A DNA stretch of 64,000 nucleotides, from positions 3,224,001-3,288,000 of the forward strand of contig JAALGY010000033.1 in assembly GCA_032358165.1 (NCBI GenBank), written 5' to 3'. This document shows, piece by piece, positions 25,723 through 37,198 of the stretch; position 1 is the first letter of the stretch; each line of letters begins with the position of its first letter. The stretch is from Diplosphaera chodatii. Taxonomy: Eukaryota > Chlorophyta > Trebouxiophyceae > Prasiolales > Stichococcaceae. Position numbers and translations under genes: made by a program. Below the pieces are notes generated by a model. It was not told the DNA's origin and did no database searches. It saw only the letters and a list, made by a program, of their open reading frames with translations.

Positions 25723-26178
25723 ATCAAAAGACCGCTGCACGTCTGAGTCTGATTCCCTGGTGGTTGTCACAATCACCTGGCTGGCAGCAGGTGGAGCTCT
25801 TCAATCTCGGGCCCTGAGTCGGATGTCACCCAAGTTGGCCAAACGCCCACGAGCGTTGGTGCAGAATATGATTTCGGTGCCGACTGCAAGCCACCAGCTA
25901 CTCCATCATGGCAAATCAGGCAGCAATCGGTGCTGTGTGCAAACTGCTATCTAGGAAGCAAGCGTTAGGGCGAAGCTGAAGTTCAACATGCTGAAGTTTA
26001 GGGACAGGACTCTGGGCTTGACCGAAGAAGTTTACTGCATGTCGTGCATGCTGCCCAAGCAATGGTGCCAAGCGGAGCGTATGAAGGGTTCAATGACCGT
26101 TGTGCCATCGCCAAGTAGGCGTCGATCAGCTAGTAAGCACTGTGCGCACGGACAGCGAACAGGTCTGCGGCCAATGAC
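25723..26178. other. Divergent intergenic promoter region
   Basis: Separates the acyl-CoA synthetase (-, start 25722) and the SNM1 gene (+, start 26179). It should contain both promoters and 5' UTRs. No conserved element or RNA gene was recognised. Confidence 0.5.
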
Positions 26179-29100
26179 ATGTTGCTGACACCGCGTTTTG
26201 TGCCTAAGACCATCGAGGAGCTGCGGGGCCAGGGCACGGACGCCGCTGAGCTGGCGCGGCAAGAGAACCGCCTCAAGCAGCAGGTGCTGTGCGAGAAGAC
26301 TGCGCTGTGCGAACTGACATTCTTTTTATTGTGCATGAGGCCACCCGCAGTGCATCCCTCTCAAGGTTGCATGCATGAGGCACAGCGTCGCCGTCTTGAG
26401 GCTGTGGCTGCGCTCTTGCATAAAGGTGCTGTAACATGCATGGTGCCCGTCCGACTGCAGTTCCTGGACATTCGCGAGTACCACCGACGGGTGCTGCCGA
26501 CCGGCATTGCAACAACCCTGCTGCCGGAGGAGGAGGAGGAGGAAGAGCCGCCCGAGGGCGAGGGCGAGGAGGACCCGGGCAGCACCGAGGGCGCAGACCC
26601 GGTGGACCAGGAGTCTGACGACATGTCTGATGAAAGTGAGCGGTACAACCTGGCCGCGGCACCGCTATCCGCAAACAACACTTACATGTCATGCGAGCTG
26701 AGATGAGCTGATGGTGGACTGATTGCACAACACGTGCGGTGGTGCACGTCATGCAGTGGTGGATGTCAACGCGAGTGCCAGCGATGATGGCAGCGAGTGG
26801 CACAGCGACGAGTGAAGCCGTGCCGTCTGCCAGAGCCAGCTGCCAGCACACAGCTGCAGCATGGCCAGCCAAGTGGAACACATCAAGTGGATCGTCGGCA
26901 CGCAGTTCATGGTGGATGGATTCAGGCGAGCTGTGTTGACGCTGTGGGTACACCTATTTGAACCTTCCGCCTTCTCCTCCGTCTACTTGGAGACTAAGGG
27001 TTGCTGGGAGCTATGCAGATTCCAGAATCCGGGGTGCAAGCATTACTTTCTGACGCACCAGCACTCCGACCACACGACAGGCAAGCTTTGCGTCCCTACA
27101 CACGATGTTGATGCCGTCATGCCCCCCAGGTCACTGCACTACAAGTGATAGTGTGCTCACATAACACTCTTCATGCCGCAGGGTTGCGCTCGGACTTCAC
27201 TGCGGGGATCATCTACTGTAGCCCCATCACCAAACGGCTGATAGTGAACAAGAACCGCATTCCCACGGAGCGCGTGCAGCCGCTGGAGATGGACCAGCGG
27301 CATGTCATCGATGGCATCGGCGTCACGCTCATCGATGCGAACCACTGCCCCGGCGCCGCGATGATGCTGTTCGAGGTGCCGGCCGGTGCCGCCGGGGCGT
27401 CCAGCAGGGTGAGAATGCGTGCCTCACACCCCTGCGTGTGCCACTATACGCTCTGGTCAGAGGTGCAGCTGCGCTTTGTGGAGCACTCGGTCACAGTCGA
27501 GTTGTTTTGCAGGCGGTCACCCGCATCCTGCACTGCGGCGACATGCGGTGGCAGCCGGCCATGGCGCAGCACCCCGCGCTGGCCGGGCAGTCGCTGGACG
27601 TGCTGTACCTGGACACCACGTACGCGGCGCCCCGGCACCTGCACCCACCCCAGGTGCCGCATTCCAGCATACAGGGCAGTCTGAATGCACTGCCTAAAAG
27701 TGCCCTGCAGCGACCGTCAATTTCGAATGCTAAGATCTCATCACAGCCTGGGCTGCTGAAGGCGACAGGTCTCTGCTGGGAAGCACGGTCCAATAATGAC
27801 TGATAACAAGTGAAGCTGCCTGTGTATTGTGCAGGATGAGTGCATTGCCCGCATGGTGGACATTGTGCGGGAGGAGCATGCTAAGGAGCCCCGCACCCTG
27901 TTCGTCATTGGCGCCTACTCCATCGGCAAGGTGCGCTGGGCAGCTCGCCCTGGCAGTACCCACCCAGGCCTGCAAGCCCTGCACAGGAAGCCCTTCAAAA
28001 CGACTCATCAGCTGCTTGCACAACAATAACTGCCTGTGCAGGAGCGCGCATTTCTGGGCACGGCGCGCGCTCTGGGCTGGAAGCTGTGGTGCGAGGCCGA
28101 CAAGGTCAAGGTGCGCAGTTCGCACTTGTCCTCCTCATCGACACGCCATTCTTGTCCGATGCATATCTTGTTTGAGGAAAGAGAGAGTGCTGCAGCTGCT
28201 TCCAGGGTGTAATCTTGTGACAAGGATCTGCCAAACCGTTGTCCAGATCTTGCATGGTGCCCCTGTCTCCGCGCAGACCATGCGGATGCTGCAGCTGCCG
28301 GAGGAGGACATGGCGCTGCTGACGAACGAGAAGGCGGGCGCGCGGCTGCAGGTCACCTTCATGGGCGCCGCGCTGCAGCCGGAGAAGCTGCTGGAGCGCA
28401 TGCGCAAGGCCAACTTCCTGAAGGTCGTCGGCTTCCGCCCCACAGGTCGGCACCTGTATGGCGCCTCTGAGACAACAGGTTGCATTTACACCGATGGCTG
28501 CGCGAATGGCCCTGCGTTGATTGTGTTAGGGCATGCAGATAGTGTGACTCGTCAGTATCACCAAACTATTGGAGGGAGGGCATCAGCAGCTTGTATGTTG
28601 CTGGTCAGACACCGAATCATCCTGTGCTGTGGATGCAGGCTGGACGTACAAGCGGAATGGGAAGCTGGAGGTGCGGCGGGAGGGCCCCGTCACGGTGTAC
28701 GGCGTGCCCTACAGCGAGCACTCGGCGTTCAACGAGCTGCAGGACTGCGTGCGGCGGCTGCGCCCCCGCCGCATCATCCCCACCGTCAACGTCACCGAGG
28801 ACCCCGCCACGTGAGCTCCATGAGCGGCCCGCGACTTTTGAAGCCGCTGTGTGGTATGTCGACCACGATCATTGGATGAGCATTGCATTGTTTCGTTCGA
28901 GCAGGTCTCGGGCCATCGTGGACCGATTTGCGGACCTGATGGATCTGCGCGGTGACAAGTCACGGCTGGACGCCTATTTCGGCGGCGGGGTGGGCAAGCA
29001 GCAGCGGCGAAAGCAGCAGCCGGACGACACCAAAGACGCCGGCGATGCAGCCTGCACCCGCGGAGCGCAGGCCGCTGAAGCTGGAGGCGCGGCAGCAGAA

Positions 29101-29994
29101 GCAGCAGCCACCTGCGCTACGCCACAGTGCAGCCATCCAGGGAGCTGGCCCAGCGAGTGCAGCCCGGCACACCCCAGCGCCTGCTGTGCAGCATCTGAGC
29201 CAGTCAGCCCACTGGCACGCGCAGACTCGTGTGGCAACGCCTCTGAGTTTGACGGCAACGCTTCAGAGTGGGACGCGATCTCAGAGGGCAGCCCGCCCCC
29301 TGAGGATGCAGCAGAAGAGGCAGCAGATGACGCCCAGCCAGACGGGGTGGCCTCTCCCGACGGTGGCTCCGCGCGATTGCCAGGCGCACCCTCGCCTGAG
29401 GATGCCGCGCACCTCGCCATGCACAGCTTTGCTGCAGCAGCAGCAGCAGCTGCAGCAGCATCAGCGGCAGCTGCACATGCTGCCAGCACCTCCCCAGCAG
29501 CCGATGCCGCCAAAACCCCCAGCGCAGGTCCATGCGGGGCATGCGGCAGTGATACTGCAAAGCCTCGGTCTCCACATGCAGACACAGCCTTGCGGGACGG
29601 CAGTGGCCCCCTGGATGCAGACACAACTGCTGTACCAGCAGCATCGCCAGAACCGAGCGCAGCAGGTGGCGACCATCTGCTGGACAGTGTCAGCGTGCGA
29701 GAGCAGGAGCTCATCATGGCCATGATCGCCGCCCGCAACGCACGCCGCGGCAGCAGCTGTGCTGGCACCCCAAGAGCTGGCGGCAGTACTGCTGGTGCCC
29801 ATGGCAGCAGAGGCAACGGCGGCAGCATTGGTGGTTCCCTGGCCATGACGCAGTCAGCTCCGCTGCCGTCTGCAGCGCAGCCCAGCTGTAGCCGTGCAGC
29901 CGCCGAGGATGGCGTCTCTCCCTCGGGCAGGCAGAAGCGGCAGCGTACCCTTGCCGGCTTCCTGGTGCCGCCTGCGCAGTCATGCAGGTTCTGA
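26179..29994 (+). CDS. DNA interstrand cross-link repair nuclease SNM1/PSO2 (metallo-beta-lactamase/beta-CASP)
   Basis: Nuclear 5' exonuclease family that processes interstrand cross-links. Order: N-terminal RFVPKTIEELRGQG and an acidic run (EEEEEEEPPEGEGEEDPG); IKWIVGTQFMVDGFR; metal motif 2 YFLTHQHSDHTTG; LRSDFTAGIIYCSPIT; motif 3 IDANHCPGAAMMLFEV; RILHCGDMRW; motif 4 VLYLDTTYAAP; beta-CASP TLFVIGAYSIGKERAFLGTA; KANFLKVVGFRPTGWTYKRN; motif VYGVPYSEHSAFNEL; RRIIPTVN. After the nuclease core the model continues as one long final exon with a Ser/Ala-rich, disordered tail, including a poly-Ala tract and a basic PIP-like end (QRTLAGFLV). A second PIP-like word (RLDAYF) follows the core. All catalytic motifs are intact. 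The first ATG (MLLTPRF) is the best start seen; extra 5' exons are possible. Confidence 0.88.
29431..29478 (+). repeat. GCA/CAG trinucleotide-rich tract coding poly-Ala
   Basis: Impure (GCA)n run inside the last exon of the SNM1 gene, translated in frame as an alanine tract interrupted by Ser. Confidence 0.8.
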
Positions 29995-30473
29995 GCAGTT
30001 GCTGTACGTGTATTGAGAGAGGGTCGACGCTGCATGCTCGTGAAGTCGATGACGTTAACAAGTGTCTCCTGCAAGGCGGCGGCATTGCTATCGATGCACA
30101 AAGTACCAATCTGTGAACTACAACGCTGGTACTACACATGTAGGACGTGGCTCACAACAGGCATCATAGCCTGTAAGCAGCAAGCAATGTGACCGCATCT
30201 GCCATGCATCTGAACTATATATGTACCATGCTTGGCACAGACGACACACCCTGCACGTGCCTCTTTGTCATGTGAAGGTCGCAACAGGCACCACACCACC
30301 CTTGCTGACATATGTTGCCATTTTGCTCCCACACCTGCCACTAACTGCTTCGTGTTCACAGCTTCTCACGTTTGCCAGGCGTAACGCTGGTGCAGTACCT
30401 GTGTGTTGTGGTACTCATTTTGTATTTAGACTGGCTTGGTGACACCGGCGAGTGAGTGGCAGCACCTGCCGCC
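29995..30473. other. Intergenic, about 480 bp
   Basis: 3' flank of SNM1 and 5' flank of the small basic gene on the same strand. A TGTAA word, the usual green-algal poly(A) signal, occurs at about 30172. Nothing else was recognised. Confidence 0.45.
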
Positions 30474-31280
30474 ATGCCGACCCAAACGACTGGTAGGGGG
30501 GCTTGAGTACTCCGTACTCACCGGGCTGCTGACCAACTCGACGACACATGTATATCTGATGCCTGGCATGCATATGGCAGCGGCATGTGCAGCGTGCAAC
30601 AGGAAGCCAGACATAATCGAGGCCTGAGCACCTTCTGACTGTTGCACGCAGAATTCAAGCCAGAAAACTGGAAGACGAAGAGCATGAAGCTTGGCAAGGG
30701 CGTCGGCAATGCGGCGGTGTCGGGCGCGGTTGGCGCCAAAAACATGACCGTCAGCGGTGCCAAAAGGTGAAAGATCTGCAACAGTAGCCTGGTGTGAGTG
30801 CGCTTAGACGTCATGCCTGGTGTACGAGCCTTGGGAGTGTGGTAGACTCATGGCAGGAGGCGTGCATTAAATGAGTATGGTGAGGGAGCAACCAACCGAA
30901 CCCCTCGCGCTGCTGCAGTCTGAAGGAGAAGGCATCAAGCAATAAGCAGCAGCCTGCAGCAAGCTACAGCCCAGCAGCCGGCAAGCGCAATGCGCAGACA
31001 GGGCAGCCACAGCCAGCAAAATCAGGCGGTGCCGGGGCCGTTGCAAAAGGGTGGGTTCATCAGCCCCGCCCACTGGCGCGCTGTTCATCATGCGAAGGAT
31101 TGCTCAGTGCCTGATGTAAACTGCAGATGAACCATGAGTCATGCGTGCAACGACTGCAGGGCAGCAGTAGCGACGGGAACAGCGGTGAAGAACGGCAGCG
31201 TGTCAGCCTTTGGCGCGATGCACCGCGGGATCAGCGGGTTGATGGCCAAAAATAAGAAGGGGCACCCGCCGTACAACTGA
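30474..31280 (+). CDS. Small basic Lys/Ala/Gly-rich protein, unknown function (128 aa model)
   Basis: Not recognised. Four exons close exactly in frame (387 bases): 30474-30492, 30652-30766, 30919-31050 and 31160-31280. The 19-base first exon (MPTQTT plus one base) joins to EFKPENWKTKSMKLGKGVG. Then come NAAVSGAVGAKNMTVSGAKS and LKEKASSNKQQ, a Pro/Gln/Gly-rich linker, and a C-terminal TGTAVKNGSVSAFGAMHRGI, ending KNKKGHPPYN. There is no signal peptide or membrane segment. Lys-rich and low in acidic residues, it could be a nucleic-acid-binding or intrinsically disordered protein, but nothing proves this. The conserved-looking parts are the two ends. The splice phases agreeing through four exons is the main support. 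Confidence 0.5.
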
Positions 31281-31867
31281 CACCTGCGGGGTCCTTCAGC
31301 ATATGCTATGAAGTGAAAGCTCGGCAGGTCACATTCTGTTTGCAGTGCTCTGCCCCATTGACGCTACCATGTTTTGGTCTCATGAAGCAACCACACGCTA
31401 AGAGACAAGGTTCAGATGGATAAACACTCGCTCATTGAATTGTCATACACACTCAACAGCTGCAGTCCTGCAACCAAGGAGTGGTGCTTGTGGCGATGTC
31501 GGGCCGACTGCGAGGACATGAACAGCAGCACGCGGGGAGTCCAACTTGCCATGCCACCAGACTGCATGCAGGGCAAGCTGCCAGCAGCATCCCCCTGCAG
31601 TGAGGCGTTCCACAAGTAAGGACCAGCAGCTAGATAGCATCTGGGGCATTTGGATTGCTACCAAAACAGGCTACGTCCTGCAGCATCTGCAACGTCAGGA
31701 TCCCTGGGCTAGGACGTTGTGCCCGCGCCTCGGTGTTGCCGTCTAAACTCTAAAGGCGTATGGCGCGGGGATCGATCCTTGATCATGTTGAGTGGAGCAA
31801 AAAGCGGTCGAGGTTGCGATGCCAGGAAGGTGGTTGATAGGTAACCTGACGTCATCGGACCCGGTTG
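31281..31867. other. Intergenic, about 590 bp
   Basis: Lies between the small basic gene and the tRNA gene. The AAAAA at 31799-31803 reads TTTTT on the minus strand, about 65 bases downstream of the tRNA, and could stop RNA polymerase III. The 67-codon plus frame at 31416 has no recognisable features and is not called. Confidence 0.5.
31799..31803 (-). terminator. Possible Pol III terminator (T5) for tRNA-Arg
   Basis: First run of five T residues on the minus strand downstream of the tRNA-Arg gene, 64 bases past its 3' end, so the trailer would be long. It is weak evidence on its own. Confidence 0.35.
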
Positions 31868-31940
31868 CACGCTCGCCAGGGATCGAACCTGGAATCTTCC
31901 GCTCCGTAGGCGGACGCCTTATCCATTGGGCCACGAGCGT
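31868..31940 (-). tRNA. tRNA-Arg (anticodon ACG)
   Basis: Minus strand, 73 bases, no intron. The acceptor stem ACGCTCG/CGAGCGT pairs over all 7 bp, with discriminator G. The D-arm has GCC/GGC around AATGGATAA, and the anticodon stem TCCGC/GCGGA closes loop CTACGGA, giving anticodon ACG (read as ICG after editing, decoding CGN). The T-arm CCAGG-TTCGATC-CCTGG is perfect. The A box (TGGCCCAATGG) and B box (GGTTCGATCCC) are intact, so it should be a functional Pol III gene. CCA is not encoded. Confidence 0.95.
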
Positions 31941-32476
31941 TGTCGGGAGGTGTCGGGATGGCCATCCGGCTGCAATATATGGTATACAGGCCGTTTTTTG
32001 TTTATACGACGGCGCGCGACGCGTGATGTTGTTATGCTTGTATCCGCTGCTCCTTGAGGTTGCATGCATGGAAGGTGCCAGCCTGAAACACCCGCTACGA
32101 GCCCTGCAGCAGGTTTGAGGACAGAGCAATGTGATGGGCTAGTCAAATCCCGAGCATTGGCATGCCTACGTAACCGGCGGAGCCCTGGCGGAAGGATGCT
32201 CAGGCAATGCCATTGCTGCAGTTCCGGTGAAATCTAGCTGCAGTTGGGAAAATTTCTTTTACACGTATGTCACTCACTTCTAAGGATTTTGCAGATGCAC
32301 GGAGTTACAATTCAGCAGCGCTACGTGGATACACCGTTCAACCACATGCAACAGAGGGCATCAAAACAGAATACTGCTGATTATAGTTGTAAGTACAACA
32401 CCGGTTGCCTGCCAATCAGCCGACCAGGTTCACCAAAGCACCTGAGCCATGTGCTCGAATACAGTTGTATCCCTGA
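31941..32476. other. Intergenic, about 540 bp
   Basis: 5' flank of the tRNA-Arg gene and 3' flank of the first DUF2358-SOUL gene. Somewhat AT-richer around 32230-32400. No gene was recognised. Confidence 0.45.
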
Positions 32477-34748
32477 CTACCACAACTGAAAGTCCTCCAG
32501 CTCGACCAGGATTTCATTGCGCCTGAAGATGGGCTTGGTGCTCGGGTCATTGTATCGTGCTATCACATACTCATCGGGCGACTTCAGCTTCAGACTGTGT
32601 GTTTGTACAGCTTGCCGCAGCCGCTGCAATTGCTGCTGGACCTGCGAGTGGAGGCGCTCAGCATGAGTTCCAAAGGAGCAATGCTGGCAGGTGATGAGTT
32701 GAGCGACATGTGGCTGCGCCACACTGCCTAGTACACACCTGCGCCTCGTCGGCAATTCCACTGAAGGTCACGCAGGCATAGTGCCCGCCTGGCTGCTGCT
32801 TGACCGCAACACTGTCGTCTGTTGGCGCTGGAAGCTGCTGGGGACCCTGGAGTGTCATGAGCACAAGCTGTGCGCAAACCACAGACTGGCATGGCAGCAG
32901 TCAACGCACTGCACAAGCTGCGCAGTCACTCCCGCATGCACAGCTGCATGGCAGGGAACATTCACCTTGTCCGCCTTGCCGACTACAAATCGCATGGCAC
33001 CAGCACTGCTGGTGAACACCGGCGTTGTCATCGCCATCTTTTCGCCACTGGAGTTGGCTTTGCCGAATATGTAGTCCTGCAACCATGTACATGCTATATT
33101 GAAGAGAACAGACACTTTGTCAAACCGCTTGCTCTGCCTGTTCAAATCAAGTGCTGGGCCGATAAAGGACAGCAAGGTAGCATGGTGCTGCGCACCGCTA
33201 GCCTGAAGAATGCGCTTCTGCCGCTGCTGTTGGCGCCGCTGTCCACCGCGCTGTCACTGCTGCCGTTGCTGCTGCTGCTGGTGATGTCTTGTGTGGCCGT
33301 CTCCGCGACTGTGAATGGCTCATATCTGCACATCCAGGGCAGTAATCAACTTGGGACCTGGCAGGTCTTCTCCTTGATGTGAGCATCCGCTAGAGAGGCA
33401 TGCCCACTACACCACATGCACATGGTATTTACGCCTGGCTTTTGCTAGGACCCCTTGACATCTCTCACCTGCGCACTTCGCAGTCACCAAAGCGCCGGAG
33501 TATCGTAAAGTCGGGTGTGTCCAAGTTTTGGGGCGCCTTTGCAAGCGTGGTGAGCTGAGCAATTAGGTGGCGCACCGCCTCGAAGCTCAAAAAGTCCTGG
33601 TTCTCTATCTGTGCACAGGCAAGTGGCGGCACTGGTCAAAGCGCCAGCTTTGTGTGCACGCAGTGCAGTGCAAAATACTTCCTTGGCTGTGACAGCAACA
33701 GAGTTGCAGAAACTGTAGAAGGTCCCTCACCGCATCCCAGTAGTCGATGTGACTGATGAACTTGCCTGCAAGGGGGCGCATGACCGTGTCAGCATCGCAC
33801 CCATCCAGCATGAAGGCACACACGGCACACCACGATGTGCGCACACACTGTGCGCTGCACGCCCCACCTGACTCGGGGCTCAGGCTCATGATGGACACCC
33901 CCGTGAACACCAACGCCGGGTCCCACCACCTCCGCAGCGGGCTGATCTTGTTAGGCTGCACCAGGTAGTTGGTTTCGTTACACTTTCGCAACAGTTCCGC
34001 ACGACTGCTTGTGAGATGCTTGGTACACCGCGCTGAACGGAGACAGATGCAACAGCAGGGCATCCACCACACCTGCAGCGACATGATCATCGTCCATCGG
34101 GAGGTGATCTCGTGATCGCCGGTGTGGCGGAGGTCATGCAATGTGAACTGCGGCCCGAAGATGCGGCGCAGGAACTGGATGTTGAACAGGTACCCCGACA
34201 GCGTGTTGTAGCTCGAGAGCGGGTCCTGTGGCATGCAGAGCGCGCAGTTTGAGCATAAAAATGCCGTGGTGCCAACCAGCCTGGTGTGCGAGGCAACCAG
34301 AGCAATGCAGAAGCCCACCCTGAAGGCGACCTTCTCCTCATACGCCGTGCGATCAATGCCCTGCTCATCGAACAGGTGCTGCAGGTCCTCGCGCAGGAAG
34401 TTCATGCGATCCTGCAAAGCGGCAGCTGCTCTTAGCACCCAGGACATCAACCATGCTTGCTGCTTTGAAGTCGAGTAGCGGATGTGTGTATACAGGTCGA
34501 CCTTTGATGATCATCCGTCTCACTTGTATGAAGCTGTCGGGCTGCAGAGGTCTGGCCTCCAGTTTGTCTGCCGCAGCAGTAGCGCCACACTCCAGGTGCT
34601 GCTGACGCGTCCTGTGCCGCGCTGCTGGCTGCTGCCTCATCATTGGCGACTTGGACTGACTATGCAACACGCCTCTGCGGTTGCGGGCTGCCTGCTGTGC
34701 GACACTGCGGTGGCCGAGCTGATGCCTGCCTGTGTGTGCCACGCTCAT
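32477..34748 (-). CDS. DUF2358-SOUL heme-binding-type protein, copy A
   Basis: Resembles the plant HBP5 architecture: an N-terminal DUF2358 (NTF2-like) domain followed by a SOUL/HBP domain. SOUL proteins bind heme or tetrapyrroles, and HBP5 relatives are plastid-located. Exon 1 (34748-34524) is a basic, Ser/Gln-rich leader ending DSFIQ that splices in phase 0 to DRMNFLREDLQHLF. DUF2358 then runs through LSSYNTLSGYLFNIQFLRRI, FTLHDLRHTGDHEITSRWTM, RWWDPALVFTGVSIM and GKFISHIDYWDAVRD. The SOUL part is LDTPDFTILRRFGDCEVR, DYIFGKANSSGEKMAMTTPV, HYACVTFSGIADEAQV and YVIARYNDP...VELEDFQLW. It has the same order and several matching exon joins as copy B, its tandem neighbour. Heme binding itself cannot be judged from this sequence. 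Confidence 0.82.
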
Positions 34749-35274
34749 CGCAGTCAGCCTGCCTTTGCCGTGCGTCCGTGTCTCCTACCGCTATATGATC
34801 TGCTACGCACACCTTGAAAGGGTCGAACGCGGCGTGCCAGTGCGTCTTGCGGTGCTGCACCTCGGCGAGGTGTTGCTGGGACTTGCAAGAGATCGCCACC
34901 ACAGGGCAAGCCACGTCGCCTCCAGCACATGGCACAGCTGTAGTAGTCAACATCACTTCTTTCCGTGCCCATTCCATTGCCATTGCACACTTAGCATGAC
35001 CAGTGATCAACACTCTTCGGATGCATCTCCACAAAATGCATGTGCGCCACGCAGCAGCGGCTGCGCACCACGAAGGCGCATTCCATGTCAGGTGCTCAAA
35101 TGATCAAGCACTTCAATCCCCAATCAAGAATAACAGTACTTCATTGGTAGGTACACAATGCTGTTGCACACGTACAGCAGGTGAGATACAAGCCCCGGTA
35201 TGCACTTAGCATGGCCGTCGCAAGTCCATTGCAGCCACAATCACTCAGTTCCACACGGTCCTTCCTCATCAGCG
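34749..35274. other. Spacer between the two SOUL genes, with coding-like minus-strand segments
   Basis: Should hold the copy A promoter and copy B 3' UTR. On the minus strand, open coding-like stretches occur (AGGDVACPVVAISCKSQQHL continuing to HWHAAFDPFK before a GT, at about 34820-34930, and MECAFVVRSRCCVAHMHFVE at about 35090-35020). They match neither SOUL copy and no family I know; they may be extra 5' exons, a gene remnant or chance. Confidence 0.35.
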
Positions 35275-37198
35275 TCACCACAGCTCGAAGCTGTCCAGCT
35301 GCACCAGCACGTCAGTGCGGCGTGCCGCCGCCCGGGTGCCCGCCGGGTCCCTTTCCACCAGCAGGTAGTCCGCGCCCAGCGGGCTCAGCCCATGCGCAGC
35401 CATTGCTTGGCGTAGGAGCTGCACGTGCCTCCACACCTGCGCATGAGGAGGAGGAAATGCTCACTCTCAGCACAACGTCTTTTTGCACATACTTGCGAGT
35501 CACCTGCGGTCTCACAACTCGTTACCTTCTGGTCATCGGCTGTGCCGCTGACGGTCATCGCAGCAAAGTGGCCGCCCTGGTCCTGCCTGCGTCGCCGGGG
35601 CCTGCCACCCACTGACGCCTGAGGCGAGCATGGCAGGCTTGGTCATGATGCCAAAGATGCAGCGGGGAGCCTTGAACACCTCATGGCTGGTCGACCTCAA
35701 AGGCCCATTCCCTACTGGCACCTGTCCAGGCGAGGCGATGGACCGAAGGGTCACATTGTTGATTCCAGCTGCCGCCTGCGGCAGCTGCTCATACCTGCAG
35801 CAGGTCAAGAGGGTATGGCATGCTCGCACAGACTGCACATTCGGAGGTGGTGCGGGCCCACCAGCATATCAGTGCCGGTCTTTCTGCACCTTCGGACCTC
35901 GTACTCCGCAAAGCGCCGAAGCACCAGGTGGTGCGGGGCCAGCGAGCCCTCCGTCGTGCGTTCAGTGCTGAACATCTGGCCAGCCACGTGCTTCACCGCT
36001 GCAAAGCTGGGGTAGCTTCGATCCTCAATCGCATCCCAATGGTCAATGCTGCTGCAGAATCGCCCTGCACGCATCAGCTGATTGCAGTGGAACAGCATGC
36101 AAGTGCTTGTGCTTGCCTGACAACATGTCACAATGGATTGACACCTCGACAGCTTGTGCATGCGACCCCACACCGCCATCTGCAGGTGTGTACCAGTTTG
36201 CGGGTTGATCTGCATGACTGAGATGCCAGTAAACAGTAGCACCGGGTCCCACCACCGCCGCAGTGCGCCGAGGTGCTTGAGGAACTGCAAGAATGTCCCA
36301 CGTCATGTCTGCACACGATGGACGTGACAGCCAGCTGACTGCACGAAATAGTAGACATCGGCAGCCATCAGTCAACAGTCAAGCTGGCCAGCACAGGTTG
36401 GTCATGGGCCAGGTGCAGGTAGTTCATGGCTTGGCGAGCATGACCTAGCACAGGCAGCCGTCTCGAGCACCGTCGTGCCTGCAGAGTCATGCGCATAGTC
36501 CAGCGGCAGGTCAGCTCGCTACCGCCAGTGCGGCGGACGTCATGCAGCACTAGCTCCGGACCGAAGGCGGCCCGCAGGAAGCGCAGGTTCAGCAGGAAGC
36601 CTGAGGTAGGTCAGTGCACAGATCTGGAGCTGGAGGGGCAGCTGGATGTGTTACAATGGCCAGCATGTAACTCAAATGTAACGTGACAGTCGCGAATGTG
36701 AGCTGCAGGGGACATCAACGCACGCATATCAATGGGATCGTGTGCACGATACAGTTCACTGATCAAAAGGGCGCACTCGACAACGAGGAGTAGGTGGAGA
36801 TGGGGTCGCGAAAGACGATGTGGTCCTCGTATGCCGATTTGTCTGGCCCATCCGCCGTGAAGAGGTTCACCATGTCGGCCTTCAGAAACTCGATGCGATC
36901 CTGCACGAGCAATCGGTTGATTGTGTCGCGGGTCGACTAGTGCGGGCACAGGCCTGGATGCAGACGTGCGAATTTCGAACTTGAAACCCACCTGCACGAA
37001 GTCGTCTGCGAGGGCCACCCCGGCTGGCCTGGCTGTCAAAAGTGCATCGGCAGCGGCACCAAGGCGCGAATGAACACGGCAACCCGATCGGTGGCGACCT
37101 TCGAAGTTCGACAGGCGCCGCGCAACATGCTGTCCGTTAGTCCGCCCAGCGGTGGCCGGGGCCCACCCCGCTGCAGCTGCAGATCGCACCAATGGCAT
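35275..37198 (-). CDS. DUF2358-SOUL heme-binding-type protein, copy B
   Basis: Tandem paralogue of the gene just downstream on the same strand. Exon 1 (start 37198) encodes a leader typical of plastid transit peptides (MPLVRSAAAAGWAPATAGRT, Ala/Arg-rich, almost no acidic residues) ending ADDFVQ. It is then spliced to DRIEFLKADMVNLFTADGPD, the same join as in copy A. DUF2358 continues with KSAYEDHIVFRDPIS, FLRAAFGPELVLHDVRRTGG, ELTCRWTMRMTLQ, LRRWWDPVLLFTGISVMQIN and GRFCSSIDHWDAIED. The SOUL domain follows: HHLVLRRFAEYEVR, then a central section whose exons are blurred, and DYLLVERDP...VLVQLDSFELW (stop 35275). Exon limits around 35640-35800 are not settled. The pair has clearly diverged, so the duplication is not recent. 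Confidence 0.8.

Noticed and set aside
28974..30101. 375-codon minus frame opposite the SNM1 tail
   Set aside because: Shadow of a GC-rich, repeat-rich exon; the plus frame continues directly from the nuclease core and ends in a basic PIP-like motif.
31416..31619. 67-codon plus frame next to the tRNA
   Set aside because: No recognisable domain and an average open length for this composition; treated as chance.
31743..32129. Long minus frame containing TERKIPGSIPGERA
   Set aside because: It is the translation of the tRNA-Arg gene itself, a well-known artefact.
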